Shown here in pieces: positions 17,579 through 26,209 of a stretch of 64,000 nt of DNA (the first letter of the stretch is position 1; every line of letters begins with the position of its first letter). The position numbers and the translations under genes were made by a program. Source of the DNA: an uncultured Chloroflexales bacterium (lineage in GTDB: Bacteria > Chloroflexota > Chloroflexia > Chloroflexales > Chloroflexaceae); NCBI GenBank assembly GCA_937902315.1, contig CALGUG010000009.1, positions 96,329-160,328 of the forward strand. Direction: 5' to 3'. Below the pieces are notes generated by a model. The model worked only from the letters and a program-made list of their open reading frames with translations. It was not told where the DNA came from and ran no database searches.

Positions 17579-18838
17579 TTAGGCGGAAGGTTTCTCGCTG
17601 GGGCCCGAGCGCTGGGCGAATTTGGTCTGCCAAGCCACCATCGCAACGACGATCATCGAGACCGCTGCGCCGGTGTAGCCCAGCATCGTGAAGCCTAGGA
17701 AGGCCAGAATCACGCCGCTCAGCATGCTGCTGCTGGCCGAAACCACGTTGATAATCAGCTCGTTGTTGCCTTGAATGGCGGCGCGTTCGTTGGGCGAGAG
17801 CTGGTCGGAGAGCAGGGTCGAACCCGCGATATAGCAGAGGTTCCAGCCCAAGCCCACCAAAAAGAGCGCCAGCGCGAGCCAAGCCGTATGCAGCGAGATC
17901 GGCGCCATCAAACAGCCTGCGACCAAAATCAGCGCGCCAAGGCCGATCGTGAGCGGGCGGCCGATGCGGTCGGCAAGGCGGCCACACAGCATCGAGAAGC
18001 CGTACATGCCCAAGGTGTGGGCCATAATCACCAGCGAGATGTCGCTCAGAGCATGGTGGTTATGGTTCATATGCTCGGAGGTGACGGTCATAATCAGCAC
18101 CATCACCGCTTGGCCGATGATCATCGCGACCATAGCCAGCAGCGCTAAGGGTTGCTGCACAATGGTGAGAAACGAGCGGGCGCTGCCTTGGTACTGCTGT
18201 GTTTCTGGGAATTCGCGCGCGATCGCCTGAGCCATGTCGCGCGGATCGGGGCGGAGTTGCAGCAGAATCAGTATGCCCGAGATCGCAAAAAAGAGCATGC
18301 CGCTGAGCATCGGCCCCGAGAGCGGCGCTAAGTTGAAAATCGCCAAGAGCTTGCCGCTTGGATCGACGAGGGCTGGACCGAGAATCGCGCCGATTGTGCC
18401 TGCAAAGACAACTGTGCTGATCGCGCGCGCACGTTGGGAAGGCACATTGGCGTCGGCGGCTGCATAGCGGCTTTGGTCGACCGCGCCGCGGGCCGCACCG
18501 ATCAGCAGCAGGGCCGCCAAAAAGAGCAGAAATGAACGGATGTTGATGGCTAAGCCGCCCAACAACATGCCGAAGGCTCCGATAAAGAAGCCGAGGGCTA
18601 GGCCCCAACGCCGCCCGATACGTTGCATAAGGCGGCCTGCGATGGGTGCGACGCTGGCCGCTCCCACCAGAAGAAGTGTGCCGGGTAGACCAGCGAGCGC
18701 TTGGTTGCCGCTGAGATCGACGCCGACGATCGCGTTGACGGTTGCATTGGCGATCAGAGCAGCCGAGCCGAGGCTTTGGGCCGCAAAGAGGGTCCAGGTG
18801 ATGCGACGGGCTGCGCTGGCCGAATAACTAAGAGTCAT
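17579..18838 (-). CDS. Major facilitator superfamily transporter
   Basis: Integral membrane protein of 419 residues with about 12 hydrophobic segments. The MFS motif between helices 2 and 3 appears as GRLMQRIGRRWGLALG (about residues 67-82), with a repeat in the second half as GRLADRIGRPLTIGLG. A short His-rich loop (EHMNHNHHALSD) lies in the middle; it could bind metal but this is speculative. The pattern fits drug-efflux or sugar-exporter MFS proteins; the substrate is not evident. An AGGAAG site precedes the ATG. The nearest upstream gene is divergent (frnE-like), with a possible sRNA in the 444-base space. Confidence 0.88.
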   Translation of the reverse strand: MTLSYSASAARRITWTLFAAQSLGSAALIANATVNAIVGVDLSGNQALAGLPGTLLLVGAASVAPIAGRLMQRIGRRWGLALGFFIGAFGMLLGGLAINIRSFLLFLAALLLIGAARGAVDQSRYAAADANVPSQRARAISTVVFAGTIGAILGPALVDPSGKLLAIFNLAPLSGPMLSGMLFFAISGILILLQLRPDPRDMAQAIAREFPETQQYQGSARSFLTIVQQPLALLAMVAMIIGQAVMVLIMTVTSEHMNHNHHALSDISLVIMAHTLGMYGFSMLCGRLADRIGRPLTIGLGALILVAGCLMAPISLHTAWLALALFLVGLGWNLCYIAGSTLLSDQLSPNERAAIQGNNELIINVVSASSSMLSGVILAFLGFTMLGYTGAAVSMIVVAMVAWQTKFAQRSGPSEKPSA

Positions 18839-19083
18839 GTTCTTCCTTTGTTCACTTTTTTCGCATGAGGTATGCGAAATCCATGCGCTGTGGTTTGCGA
18901 CGCTGTATCGCTCTGCAAAGGCTGAGATGGCAGGGCGCTGGGCGCGAACGCAGTAGCCCGATCGACATTGACGGGCCGAGCGCTGGTAACGGTTGCGAAG
19001 TAGGCCGATTCTACCATATTTTTACGATCGGGGCGGGATCAAGCGGATCGCTTAAGAGGGGAGGATAAAGGCTTAGATCCTTA

Positions 19084-19111
19084 TTGCAAGCGCAAAAAAA
19101 CTTGCTATAAT
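19084..19111 (+). promoter_or_regulatory. Strong sigma70-type promoter of the putative sRNA
   Basis: TTGCAA (19084-19089), a 16-base spacer and a perfect TATAAT (19106-19111). The expected start of transcription is about 19118. No gene begins before the terminator at 19137-19187. Confidence 0.65.
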
Positions 19112-19117
19112 ACGATT

Positions 19118-19188
19118 ACACTACCAGTGTTAGCGCGGTGAAGGGTTTAGGGAGGGTTTCTACCTTCCTTAGGCCCTTCACCTTTTTC
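19118..19188 (+). ncRNA. Putative small RNA (about 70 nt)
   Basis: A consensus-like promoter is followed within 20 bases by a long hairpin and then TTTTT. The stem is GGTGAAGGG / CCCTTCACC (19137-19145 with 19174-19182) with an inner 7-bp stem around a TTTC-type loop. The next gene starts almost 100 bases further on with its own AT-rich region. It could instead be a leader with a terminator (attenuator) for the frnE-like gene. No known RNA family is recognised. Confidence 0.45.
19137..19187 (+). terminator. Rho-independent terminator of the putative sRNA
   Basis: Perfect 9-bp outer stem, an inner stem with one G-U pair and a TTTTT tail at 19183-19187. Confidence 0.75.
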
Positions 19189-19282
19189 CGTTTAGGACCG
19201 TCAAAATAGCAACTTCTATTCGCATAAATGCCTGCATCGTGGTATGCTGTATCTATAAAATCCCAAATATTATGAGGTCGCT

Positions 19283-19939
19283 ATGAAAAAGCTAACCGTC
19301 GAAATTTGGTCGGATATTGTTTGTCCGTGGTGCTATATTGGCGAACGTCGGTTTGAAAAAGGGCTCCAGCAGTTTGCCCACCGCGATCAGGTCGAGGTGA
19401 TCTGGCGCAGCTATCAGCTTGATCCCACAACGCCGCGCGAGAGCAAAGAGAAGACCTTGGACATGCTGAGCAACAAGTATGGAATCAGCAAGGCCGAGGC
19501 TGCCATGATGGAGCAGCGTGTCGCGAGCCAAGCTCAGTCCGAGGGCTTGCCTATGAGCTCCGAGCGTTATACCGCCAATACCTTCGATGCCCATCGTCTG
19601 CTGCACTACGCCGCCAGCAAAGGCAAGCAAGAGGAGCTCTTGCACGCTCTGTTCGCGGCCCACTTCGCCGACAACGAGATCGTCGATAACATCGATACCT
19701 TGGTGAAGATCGCCAGCGAGCATGGCCTTGATGGCGCTGAAGTGCGCCAAGTGCTCGAAAGCGACGCCTATAGCGCTGAAGTGCGCGCCGATCTGCAGCG
19801 TGCCGCTTCGTTCGGCATCACGGGCGTGCCCTTCTTTGTGCTCAACGAAGAGTTCGGCGTCTCGGGCGGTCAGCCATCCGAGGTCTTTGCCCACGCGCTG
19901 CAGCACGCTTGGGAGCATAGCTCTTCCTCGGCCAGTTAA
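19283..19939 (+). CDS. FrnE/DsbA-family oxidoreductase
   Basis: Thioredoxin-fold protein of 218 residues with the active-site CPWC at residues 14-17 (SDIVCPWCYIGERRF), the inserted helical domain (TTPRESKEKTLDML onward) and the cis-Pro loop GITGVPFFVLNE. It lacks a signal peptide, so unlike DsbA it should act in the cytoplasm. The FrnE/2-hydroxychromene-isomerase-like group carries out disulfide exchange and has been tied to oxidative-stress tolerance in Deinococcus. A GAGG site precedes the ATG. The gene ends in a terminator hairpin shared with the convergent NYN gene. Confidence 0.92.
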   Translation: MKKLTVEIWSDIVCPWCYIGERRFEKGLQQFAHRDQVEVIWRSYQLDPTTPRESKEKTLDMLSNKYGISKAEAAMMEQRVASQAQSEGLPMSSERYTANTFDAHRLLHYAASKGKQEELLHALFAAHFADNEIVDNIDTLVKIASEHGLDGAEVRQVLESDAYSAEVRADLQRAASFGITGVPFFVLNEEFGVSGGQPSEVFAHALQHAWEHSSSSAS

Positions 19940-19965
19940 GCACAGAATCGCTGTAGTTTATCGTT

Positions 19966-19994
19966 AGGAGGCGGCTTAAGCTGCCTCCTTTTTG
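19966..19994. terminator. Shared terminator between convergent genes
   Basis: Palindrome AGGAGGCGGCTTAAGCTGCC followed by TCCTTTTT; an 11-bp stem with one wobble. The T-run serves the plus strand (frnE-like). The stop codon of the minus-strand NYN gene lies inside the stem. Confidence 0.8.
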
Positions 19995-20809
19995 TGTTCT
20001 TTTAAATGATATGTAACTTTATTGCCAGTGAGCGTGATATATTGCTGTTTGACTAAGATTGCAATTAAATTCGGCACTTGATTACGCTGAATCTTGTGTC
20101 GTAAGTGCGCAAATATATGATTTATGAGGGTTTCTTGAGTACGAGGAGGATGTTCTATCTTACGCAAAATTTCCAAAATCGTCTGAATCAGTTCATTTTG
20201 TTTAGTGAGATTATTTGCTTGTGAGTTAGTAACAGCAGGAGTTGTGGAGGCATGGACGATCGGCTTAATTGTGTGCTGAGCTCGTATAGGTGTCGTGTTT
20301 GTAGATAGCGTGTTCGACGGGTTTTGAGGTTTGCTGGTAGCGTTTGAACCCCTTGGGCTTGCACTAGTTGAGGGACTTGTCACACGTTTTTGATTTGTTT
20401 TGGGCACATCGTCGAGCTGAAGCGGCCGAGTTCTTACCGATTTCAAAAAAGGTAGTTGTTCGATTTCTTCGCATAGGGCAGCGGAGATACCTTGTTCTTT
20501 AAGATGGTTGATCAAAGGTTCATAGTCAGTATCCTTAGAAATAATGTAGACACTGCTTTTAGGGACATGGGCGAGAATTTTGCCCATATAGAAGGCGATA
20601 TGGAAGTCGAGCGCGTTATTGGCAGTCTTGCTAACTTTGATATAGCGAGCACGTTCACCCATTGATTGCATCTTGAGGACTATATCGATTGGGATTTTTG
20701 TTTGTTGAGAACCGATAAAGAGAATGACAAATATATCGGGCCGATTCAATAATTCAAGGTTGGCAGGCTGAGTATTCTCGTAGTCAATGAAGATATAGTT
20801 GTGTTTCAT
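19976..20809 (-). CDS. NYN/PIN-like domain protein with C-terminal winged-helix-like region
   Basis: The N-terminal ~120 residues match a LabA/NYN (PIN-like) nuclease fold: NYIFIDYENTQPANLELL with an acidic residue, TANNALDFHIAFYMG and SVYIISKDTDYEPLINHL supply conserved Asp residues that would bind metal. A Ser/Thr/Pro/Asn-rich linker (about residues 125-205) follows. The C-terminal region ILEILRKIEHPPRTQETLI plus YITLTGNKVTYHL resembles a small winged helix such as OST-HTH. Such proteins are thought to cleave or bind RNA; the target is unknown. The start at 20809 places the first conserved strand at the N-terminus; an upstream ATG at 20848 is possible, and neither has a good ribosome binding site. 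The gene is AT-richer than its neighbours, which suggests transfer. Confidence 0.75.
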   Translation of the reverse strand: MKHNYIFIDYENTQPANLELLNRPDIFVILFIGSQQTKIPIDIVLKMQSMGERARYIKVSKTANNALDFHIAFYMGKILAHVPKSSVYIISKDTDYEPLINHLKEQGISAALCEEIEQLPFLKSVRTRPLQLDDVPKTNQKRVTSPSTSASPRGSNATSKPQNPSNTLSTNTTPIRAQHTIKPIVHASTTPAVTNSQANNLTKQNELIQTILEILRKIEHPPRTQETLINHIFAHLRHKIQRNQVPNLIAILVKQQYITLTGNKVTYHLKEHKKEAA

Positions 20810-20939
20810 GCATGCTCGCTTCGTTTGGTGGTGAAACAATATACTCATTCTATTAGTTTCAGATTATAACGAAAATACATACTATTTTGTTGATTTCTCC
20901 ACTTTTTATACCGGATCTGACTGAAAAGTTCAGATATCT

Positions 20940-21010
20940 AGCGGTAAAGCTTCTTCCCTCCATTCATTCCTTGGCGCGTCCGCCTACGGCTACCAACATC
21001 CCGCCCGCCA
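20940..21010 (+). repeat. REP-like dispersed element, family 1 (copy E)
   Basis: Core GCGTCCGCCTACGGCTA near 20976 followed by CCAACATCCCGCCCGCCA. It lies in the 591-base AT-rich space 20810-21400. Apart from this copy and a short duplication AGCTTCTAGA near 21290, I see nothing there. Confidence 0.8.
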
Positions 21011-21400
21011 CAAGGAAGCGCTAGCTGCGAGCAGAGCTCGCCTGACAACCCAACGATACACACGGATTCGGGAACATCTGTCGCTAATTCCAATTATGCT
21101 TTTCTAGAGCGACACTCAGAGCTCTTGCACCTGATATAATTGCATACACATCAAATATCTCTAAATCTCTGTATAGGTTTGGAAAGAATAGACAAAGACC
21201 CGTGCTCCTATGTTTTGTTTTTGATAGGCGCACGCTAAAAACTATGCTCACTTTGCCAAATAGTAACTAGAAACCAAGATCGCTTCTAGAAGCTTCTAGA
21301 CAGAGTCTGTTCCACTTGTGTATATGTGAGCGACCGCAAAGGCTTTCAACAGCAACGTGCTGATATTGGATGAATTGGATTAAGCGCTCGGAGGCAAGCA

Positions 21401-22288
21401 ATGGATATCGCGACCTTACGACAACGGATGTCAGAACGCGACTCAATCAGCATTTTGGAAACGGTCGATGTACATACGGGGGTTCGGACGGTGCTCAAAG
21501 AGTTCGATTATGTGATTGAAGCGCCGAACTGGACGAAGGATGGCCGCTATTTGGTCTACAACAGCAAAGGCCGCATGTATACCTATGAGTTAGCCAATGG
21601 CGACATCAAGGAAATCGATACCGGTTTTGCGATTGATTGTAATAACGATCATGTCCTGTCGCCAGACAACTCACAACTTGCAGTGAGCCATTTCACCAAC
21701 GAAGATGCGATCTCGCGCATCTATATTCTGCCGTTTGGAGGCGGAAGCCCGGTATTAGTCACCCAAAACGGCCCAAGCTATCTGCATGGTTGGTCTCCAG
21801 ACGGCAAGCGCTTGGCATATTGTGGTGCACGCAATGGCCAATATGATATCTACACCATTTCGGTCGATGGTGGTCCAGAAACACAACTAACCAATTTGCC
21901 GGGCCTTGATGACGGACCCGAATATGCTCCCGATGGCAAATCGATCTGGTTTAATTCGACCCGCACAGGATTGATGCAGATCTGGCGTATGGATGTCGAT
22001 GGCTCCAACCCGGTTCAGGTCGTCCAGGAAGATGCAAACTGTTGGTTTCCCCATGTTTCACCAGACGGCAAGTGGGTTGTGTACCTCACCTATGACAAAA
22101 ACGATGTAGATCCCGGCGCACATCCACCAAACAAGCATGTTGAACTACGTTTGATTTCAGCCGATGGCGGCGAATCAAAGCTGATTGCGAAGCTCTTTGG
22201 AGGCCAAGGAACGATCAATGTGAACTCATGGTCTCCTGATAATCGTACAATCGCTTTTGTCTCTTATCGTCTCAAGCAGAACGCTTAA
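21401..22288 (+). CDS. TolB-like beta-propeller protein
   Basis: Protein of 295 residues built of repeated propeller blades: PNWTKDGRYLVYNSKGRMY, GWSPDGKRLAYCGARNGQYD, PEYAPDGKSIWFNSTRTGL and HVSPDGKWVVYLTYDKND are WD40-like (PD40) repeats. It lacks a signal peptide and has no C-terminal catalytic domain, so it is a stand-alone propeller rather than a peptidase or a periplasmic TolB. The calculated blade number is about six. GGAGG lies six bases before the ATG. Such stand-alone PD40 proteins are often annotated as biopolymer-transport or WD40 proteins without proven function. It is monocistronic, and a bidirectional terminator follows. Confidence 0.85.
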   Translation: MDIATLRQRMSERDSISILETVDVHTGVRTVLKEFDYVIEAPNWTKDGRYLVYNSKGRMYTYELANGDIKEIDTGFAIDCNNDHVLSPDNSQLAVSHFTNEDAISRIYILPFGGGSPVLVTQNGPSYLHGWSPDGKRLAYCGARNGQYDIYTISVDGGPETQLTNLPGLDDGPEYAPDGKSIWFNSTRTGLMQIWRMDVDGSNPVQVVQEDANCWFPHVSPDGKWVVYLTYDKNDVDPGAHPPNKHVELRLISADGGESKLIAKLFGGQGTINVNSWSPDNRTIAFVSYRLKQNA

Positions 22289-22338
22289 TAGACTTTAACA
22301 AGCTAAGTGTAAATTGACATAAAATTTCTTGCAAAGAA

Positions 22339-22372
22339 AATGGGCTGATTGCCTTCTCGCAATCAGCCCATT
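22339..22372. terminator. Bidirectional terminator
   Basis: AATGGGCTGATTGC pairs perfectly (14 bp) with GCAATCAGCCCATT around a 6-base loop. On the minus strand TTTTC follows. It separates the convergent propeller and aldo/keto reductase genes. Confidence 0.8.
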
Positions 22373-22391
22373 CGATTCGCTTACAACGCGT

Positions 22392-23273
22392 TTAGGCCTT
22401 GTTTTTCCAAGCTGCGTAGCCCGCCTTGTCCAGTGCGGCAAAATCTTCGTCGCTGAGGGTCAGGCTTGCGGCGGCGACGTTCTCTTCGAGGTGGGCGACC
22501 TTGCTGGTGCCGGGGATGGGCAGCATCACGGGGCTGCGCTTGAGCACCCACGCCAGCGCGACCTGAGCGGGCTTGGCTCCTAGCTTCTTGGCGATCTCGT
22601 CGAGTACACTGCCTTCGCGAGCTAGGCTGCCTGCGCCCAAGGGGAACCAGGGAATAAAGGCGATGCCCTCTTGTTCGCAGTAGTTCAGAACTTCTTCGCT
22701 CTGGCGGGCCACTAGGTTGTAGAGGTTTTGCACGCTCGCCACCGGGAAGAACTGGCGCGCCAGCTTGATCTGCTCGACCGAGACTTCACTGAGGCCGACG
22801 TGGCGGATCAAGCCCTCTTTCTGCATAGCGGCGATCTCGGCGAATTGCTCTTCTGCGGGGATCTTGCTATCGACGCGATGGAGCTGCCAGAGGTCGATGC
22901 GCTCGACATTCAGTTTGCGCAAGCTCATCAGCACCTCTTGGCGCAGATAAGCCGGGTGGCCGTGCGGCACCCATTTGCCGGGGCCGTTGCGAAGCTGTCC
23001 GGCTTTGGTAGCGATCACCAAGCCTTCATAGGGGTGAAGCGCTTCGCGAATCAGGTTTTCGCTGACATCAGGGCCGTATGAGTCGGCGGTATCGATAAAG
23101 TTAACACCTAACTCCGGCAGGCGGCGCAATACACGCAGCGCCTCGTCACGATCTTCTGGCTCGCCCCATGTACCTGGCCCAGTGATGCGCATGGCGCCGA
23201 AGCCGAGTCGGTTGATCTCGAGATCGCCGCCGAGTAGAAAGGTGCCACTTGCTTTTGCCGAAATCTGAGACAT
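22392..23273 (-). CDS. Aldo/keto reductase (paralogue 1)
   Basis: NAD(P)H-dependent oxidoreductase of 293 residues with a TIM-barrel fold. The catalytic tetrad is visible: Asp and Tyr in FIDTADSYGPD, Lys in VIATKAG and His in LWQLHRVDS. The C-terminal LPIPGTSKVAHLEEN is the cofactor-binding segment. The group resembles YdhF/YajO-type or oxidoreductases of the AKR11/13 kind. I chose the ATG at 23273 (GAGG 10 bases upstream); an in-frame ATG at 23306 would add 11 residues. A second, clearly paralogous reductase gene lies 101 bases upstream on the same strand. Confidence 0.9.
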   Translation of the reverse strand: MSQISAKASGTFLLGGDLEINRLGFGAMRITGPGTWGEPEDRDEALRVLRRLPELGVNFIDTADSYGPDVSENLIREALHPYEGLVIATKAGQLRNGPGKWVPHGHPAYLRQEVLMSLRKLNVERIDLWQLHRVDSKIPAEEQFAEIAAMQKEGLIRHVGLSEVSVEQIKLARQFFPVASVQNLYNLVARQSEEVLNYCEQEGIAFIPWFPLGAGSLAREGSVLDEIAKKLGAKPAQVALAWVLKRSPVMLPIPGTSKVAHLEENVAAASLTLSDEDFAALDKAGYAAWKNKA

Positions 23274-23374
23274 ACTCGTACATCCTCGTCTATTCAATTC
23301 CACCAAACGGCACTAGCCCTAACGATGTTGTCTAGCGTGCCGAGTTACTATTGTACACCCCAGAGCGAAAAAAT

Positions 23375-24265
23375 TCAGGCCTTCGCTTGAGACTGCTGCC
23401 ATTCGGCCTTCCCAGCCTCGTCTAAGGCGGCGAACTCTTCGTCGCTAAGCTGAAGCGTACAGGCCGCTACGTTCTCTTCGAGGTGCGCGATCTTGCTGGT
23501 GCCGGGGATGGGCAGCATGACCGGGCTGCGTTTGAGCATCCAGGCCAGCGCGACTTGGGCCGGGCTTGCGTCCAAACGTTGGGCGAGCGCTTGTAGCGGG
23601 CTGCCTTCGCCAACTAGCTTGCCAGCGCCGAGCGGGAACCAAGGGATGAAGACGATCCCTTGCTGCTCGCAGTAGTTCAAAACCTCTTCGTTGTGGCGGG
23701 TCACTAAGTTGTAGTGATTCTGCACGCTCACCACTTTGAAATACTTTTGGGCCGCTTTGATCTGCTCGACCGTGACCTCGCTCAGGCCGACATGGCGGAT
23801 CAGTCCTTCTTGCTGCATGGCTGCGATCTCGCCGAACTGCTCGTCTTGATCGACTTTGGGGTCGATGCGGTGCAGCTGCCAGAGCGTGATCTGCTCGACT
23901 TTGAGCTTCTGCAAGCTGAGATACACCTGTTGGCGTAGATATTCGGGGCGCCCGAGCGGAATCCACTTGTTTGGTCCGGTGCGCGCCATGCCCGCTTTGG
24001 TGGCGATCAGCATCCCTTGGTAGGGATAGAGCGCCTCGCAGATCAGCGGCTCGCCCAGGCCCGGCCCGTAGGCGTCTGAGGTATCGATAAAGTTGATGTC
24101 GAGTTTGGCTAAATGGCGCAGCAGTGCGATCGCACCTGGGCGGTCCTCTGGCTCGCCCCAAGCGCCCGGCCCCGTGATGCGGCGGGTGCCGTAACCTAGG
24201 CGCGAGACTTCGATTTCGTCGCCGATGCGGATCGTGCCGCTTGCCTTTGCGGAAAGTCCTGTCAC
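23375..24265 (-). CDS. Aldo/keto reductase (paralogue 2)
   Basis: Protein of 296 residues, same fold and motifs as its neighbour: FIDTSDAYGPG (Asp, Tyr), LIATKAGMA (Lys), LWQLHRIDP (His) and MLPIPGTSKIAHLEEN. The start codon is GTG at 24265, with AAAGGA seven bases upstream. The two reductases align over their whole length with no gaps that I can see, indicating tandem duplication. They differ in the loops after residue 45 and in the short C-terminus (WQQSQAKA here). Substrates are unknown. Confidence 0.9.
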   Translation of the reverse strand: MTGLSAKASGTIRIGDEIEVSRLGYGTRRITGPGAWGEPEDRPGAIALLRHLAKLDINFIDTSDAYGPGLGEPLICEALYPYQGMLIATKAGMARTGPNKWIPLGRPEYLRQQVYLSLQKLKVEQITLWQLHRIDPKVDQDEQFGEIAAMQQEGLIRHVGLSEVTVEQIKAAQKYFKVVSVQNHYNLVTRHNEEVLNYCEQQGIVFIPWFPLGAGKLVGEGSPLQALAQRLDASPAQVALAWMLKRSPVMLPIPGTSKIAHLEENVAACTLQLSDEEFAALDEAGKAEWQQSQAKA

Positions 24266-24365
24266 AGAGAGTTCCTTTGTTGCACTATGTTGGTCTGGAT
24301 TTGGCTTGATTCTAGCATGTTTCGAGCCGCAGCTTGTTTCAGCTGCCTGCTGGCCGCTGAATTTC

Positions 24366-24456
24366 TTTTGGCCTTCGGCAGAGTGGAACTTACCTGTTCT
24401 TTCCTCTGTTTGTGTTTTCTAGGTTGCGAGAATGTGAGTGGTTAAGTGGATTTGGT
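24366..24456 (+). repeat. MITE-like element, family 2 (copy e, partial)
   Basis: Contains TTTTGGCCTTCGGCAGAGTG and ends in GTGGATTTGGTACGAA. The left end is less clear. It fills the upstream region of the HAD gene; I see nothing else in 24266-24575. Confidence 0.55.
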
Positions 24457-24575
24457 ACGAAATGGGTATTGAAGGTCGCTACGTGTTGTAGTCGCCATGT
24501 TGGAACGAGGCTTGGTATAATGCAAAGATCATCCTTAAAACCTTTCAAACTTCATGGCCCAAAGGAAATAGATTT

Positions 24576-25214
24576 ATGGCGATCTCAACCATCTTGTTCG
24601 ATCTCGACGATACGCTTTACCCCGCTTCATCAGGTATGGGTGACCATGTCAATACACGCATCACCGAGTATGTTCATCGGGTGGTCGGCGGCACCTATGA
24701 AGAGGCGCAGGCGATGCGTTATCACTATTATCACGAGTATGGAACTTCGTTGCATGGCCTTATGAAGCTCCATAACATCGACCCCGACGATTACTTGGCC
24801 TATGTACACCCTGAATCGGCCGATAGCTTGATTCAGCCCGACCCCAAGCTGGCCGAGCTGTTGCGAACCTTCGCTGTCGACAAGCACATTTTCACCAATT
24901 CGCCCATCGAATACGCGCGGCGAGTCTTGGCCAACATCGGGATCGCTGATCAGTTCGGCGAGATCTTCGATATTCGGCGCTGCGACCTCGTGCCCAAGCC
25001 GATAATGCAGAGCTATCAGCTTGTGCTCGACACACTGCAGCAGCCAGCTGAAACGATCGCTTTTATCGAAGATTCGGCCAAAAATCTGCTGCCTGCTAAG
25101 CAGCTCGGTATGACAACCGTGCTGATCACGCATGAGCCTGCTTCGCCCGTGGCCGATATTGTAGCGCCCGATATCTACAGTGCGCTCGAGCTGTTACGCG
25201 CTCATATCGCTTAG
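24576..25214 (+). CDS. HAD hydrolase, pyrimidine 5'-nucleotidase-like
   Basis: Haloacid-dehalogenase hydrolase of 212 residues. Motif I is ILFDLDDTLYPASSG (nucleophile Asp and acid/base Asp), motif II is IFTNSP, motif III is Lys in LVPKPIMQ and motif IV is FIEDSAKNL. The DDTLYP/EDSAKN signatures and the small helical cap match the Sdt1/PPM1-type pyrimidine 5'-nucleotidase subfamily, which dephosphorylates UMP, CMP or related compounds in the cytosol. Substrate assignment within HAD proteins is uncertain. An AAAGGA ribosome binding site precedes the ATG. The gene stands alone with its own terminator. Confidence 0.88.
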   Translation: MAISTILFDLDDTLYPASSGMGDHVNTRITEYVHRVVGGTYEEAQAMRYHYYHEYGTSLHGLMKLHNIDPDDYLAYVHPESADSLIQPDPKLAELLRTFAVDKHIFTNSPIEYARRVLANIGIADQFGEIFDIRRCDLVPKPIMQSYQLVLDTLQQPAETIAFIEDSAKNLLPAKQLGMTTVLITHEPASPVADIVAPDIYSALELLRAHIA

Positions 25215-25240
25215 GCCCAATCTGCGTTCCGTATCAACAG

Positions 25241-25275
25241 AGAGATTTCGCGCAACATAGGCGGAATCTCTTTTG
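25241..25275 (+). terminator. Terminator of the HAD gene
   Basis: AGAGATTTCGC / GCGGAATCTCT, 11 bp with one G-T pair and a 9-base loop, followed by TTTTG. Confidence 0.8.
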
Positions 25276-25383
25276 TTTGGGGAACGGACGATAGCGTGTT
25301 CGGCCGATCGCTGCGCGAAGCCTTTGCCTGCGACGGGGCGCTGCAGCTTGTTGAGGTGTTGGAGAGAGTTTGGGCTTAGCATG

Positions 25384-25640
25384 CTTGGACTCCCTTCTCC
25401 CGCCCTGCGGGAGCTGTACATTAGCCACAAATCGACATACGGTCAGCGTTATCTGCCCTCACCCCCCCCGCCCCCCTCTTCCGCACTGCGGGCGAGGGGG
25501 GTGAATGCTCCCCGTTCTGTGCTCTCAAGGATAATTCCGCGATGGTATGCGAACGATTGTCTTTTGCTGCCGACACGACTTTTGGATAATGCATAGCTCC
25601 TGCCAAGCAGGAGAGGGGCTGGGGATGAGGGCAGGAGCTA
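25384..25640. repeat. C/G-rich hairpin repeats, family 3 (cluster)
   Basis: Three related units: CCCTTCTCCCGCCCTGCGGG near 25392, a unit with an 8-base C-run (25462-25469) pairing with GCGAGGGGGG near 25500, and CCTGCCAAGCAGGAGAGGGG with GATGAGGGCAGG near 25600-25634. The theme CTCCCGC-NNN-GCGGGAG plus GGCTGGGGATGAGGGCAGG recurs at 31245-31291. Confidence 0.65.
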
Positions 25641-25642
25641 CC

Positions 25643-25706
25643 AGCTGATAGCCGAAGGCGGACGCGCTAGAAGCCGAATGCGTGCTAGACGCCTCTCCGC
25701 CAGAAT
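25643..25706 (-). repeat. REP-like dispersed element, family 1 (copy F)
   Basis: Core GATAGCCGAAGGCGGACGCG and distal GCCTCTCCGCCAGA, which can pair with it. It directly abuts a family-3 unit, an arrangement repeated near 31.3 kb. Apart from these repeats and the HAD terminator, I see nothing in 25215-25783. Confidence 0.8.
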
Positions 25707-25783
25707 GTAAAAGCTCGCCAAGCGGATTGTGCTCTCTGGGCTAATGCCTCGCGTGTCTCGTATGGTGAATTTGAAAACCTGCT

Positions 25784-26074
25784 CTAGGAGCGGAAGAGTA
25801 CTACCATAAAGATGATGTAGAGAGCGAGCGCTATCAGGCCGATGCTGTTAGCGAGCAGGACGCCGCCGGGCAACAGTTTGCTGCGCATCAGGAACATGAC
25901 GGTGAGACAGAGCCATACTAGGGGGTGGAACCAGCGCAGGACGATCAGTTGGAGGCCGCTCGTATCGGGCGTGATTTTGCTGTTGGGGATCACAAAGGCG
26001 TAGAGCAGAGCGACGATCAGGGCTAGGATGGCCCAGACGAGCCAAGGGAGGCCGAGAAACTTTTCCTCAAACAT
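25784..26074 (-). CDS. Small membrane protein (hypothetical, 96 aa)
   Basis: Hydrophobic protein with about three membrane segments: LPWLVWAILALIVALLYAFV (about residues 9-28), LVWLCLTVMFLMRS (about 52-65) and LANSIGLIALALYIIFMVVL (about 74-93). A short polar loop lies between the first two. An AGGAG ribosome binding site is 10 bases before the ATG at 26074. No family recognised. It is divergent from the radical SAM gene and followed by a repeat region. Confidence 0.75.
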   Translation of the reverse strand: MFEEKFLGLPWLVWAILALIVALLYAFVIPNSKITPDTSGLQLIVLRWFHPLVWLCLTVMFLMRSKLLPGGVLLANSIGLIALALYIIFMVVLFRS

Positions 26075-26209
26075 AACGTGTTCGCTCCTGGAGAGATCAA
26101 GAAGGCTGGTTCTGGCTTCTAGAGCGGGAGTATACCATAGTTCCTGTTCGAAAAATGTGAGCGTGCTATACTGAGGAATGAGTACAAATGTTTTAGATTT
26201 GGAGCGACT

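Noticed and set aside
25462..25469. C-run of eight bases as a phase-variation tract
   Set aside because: It lies in an intergenic C/G-rich hairpin repeat, not in or just before a gene.
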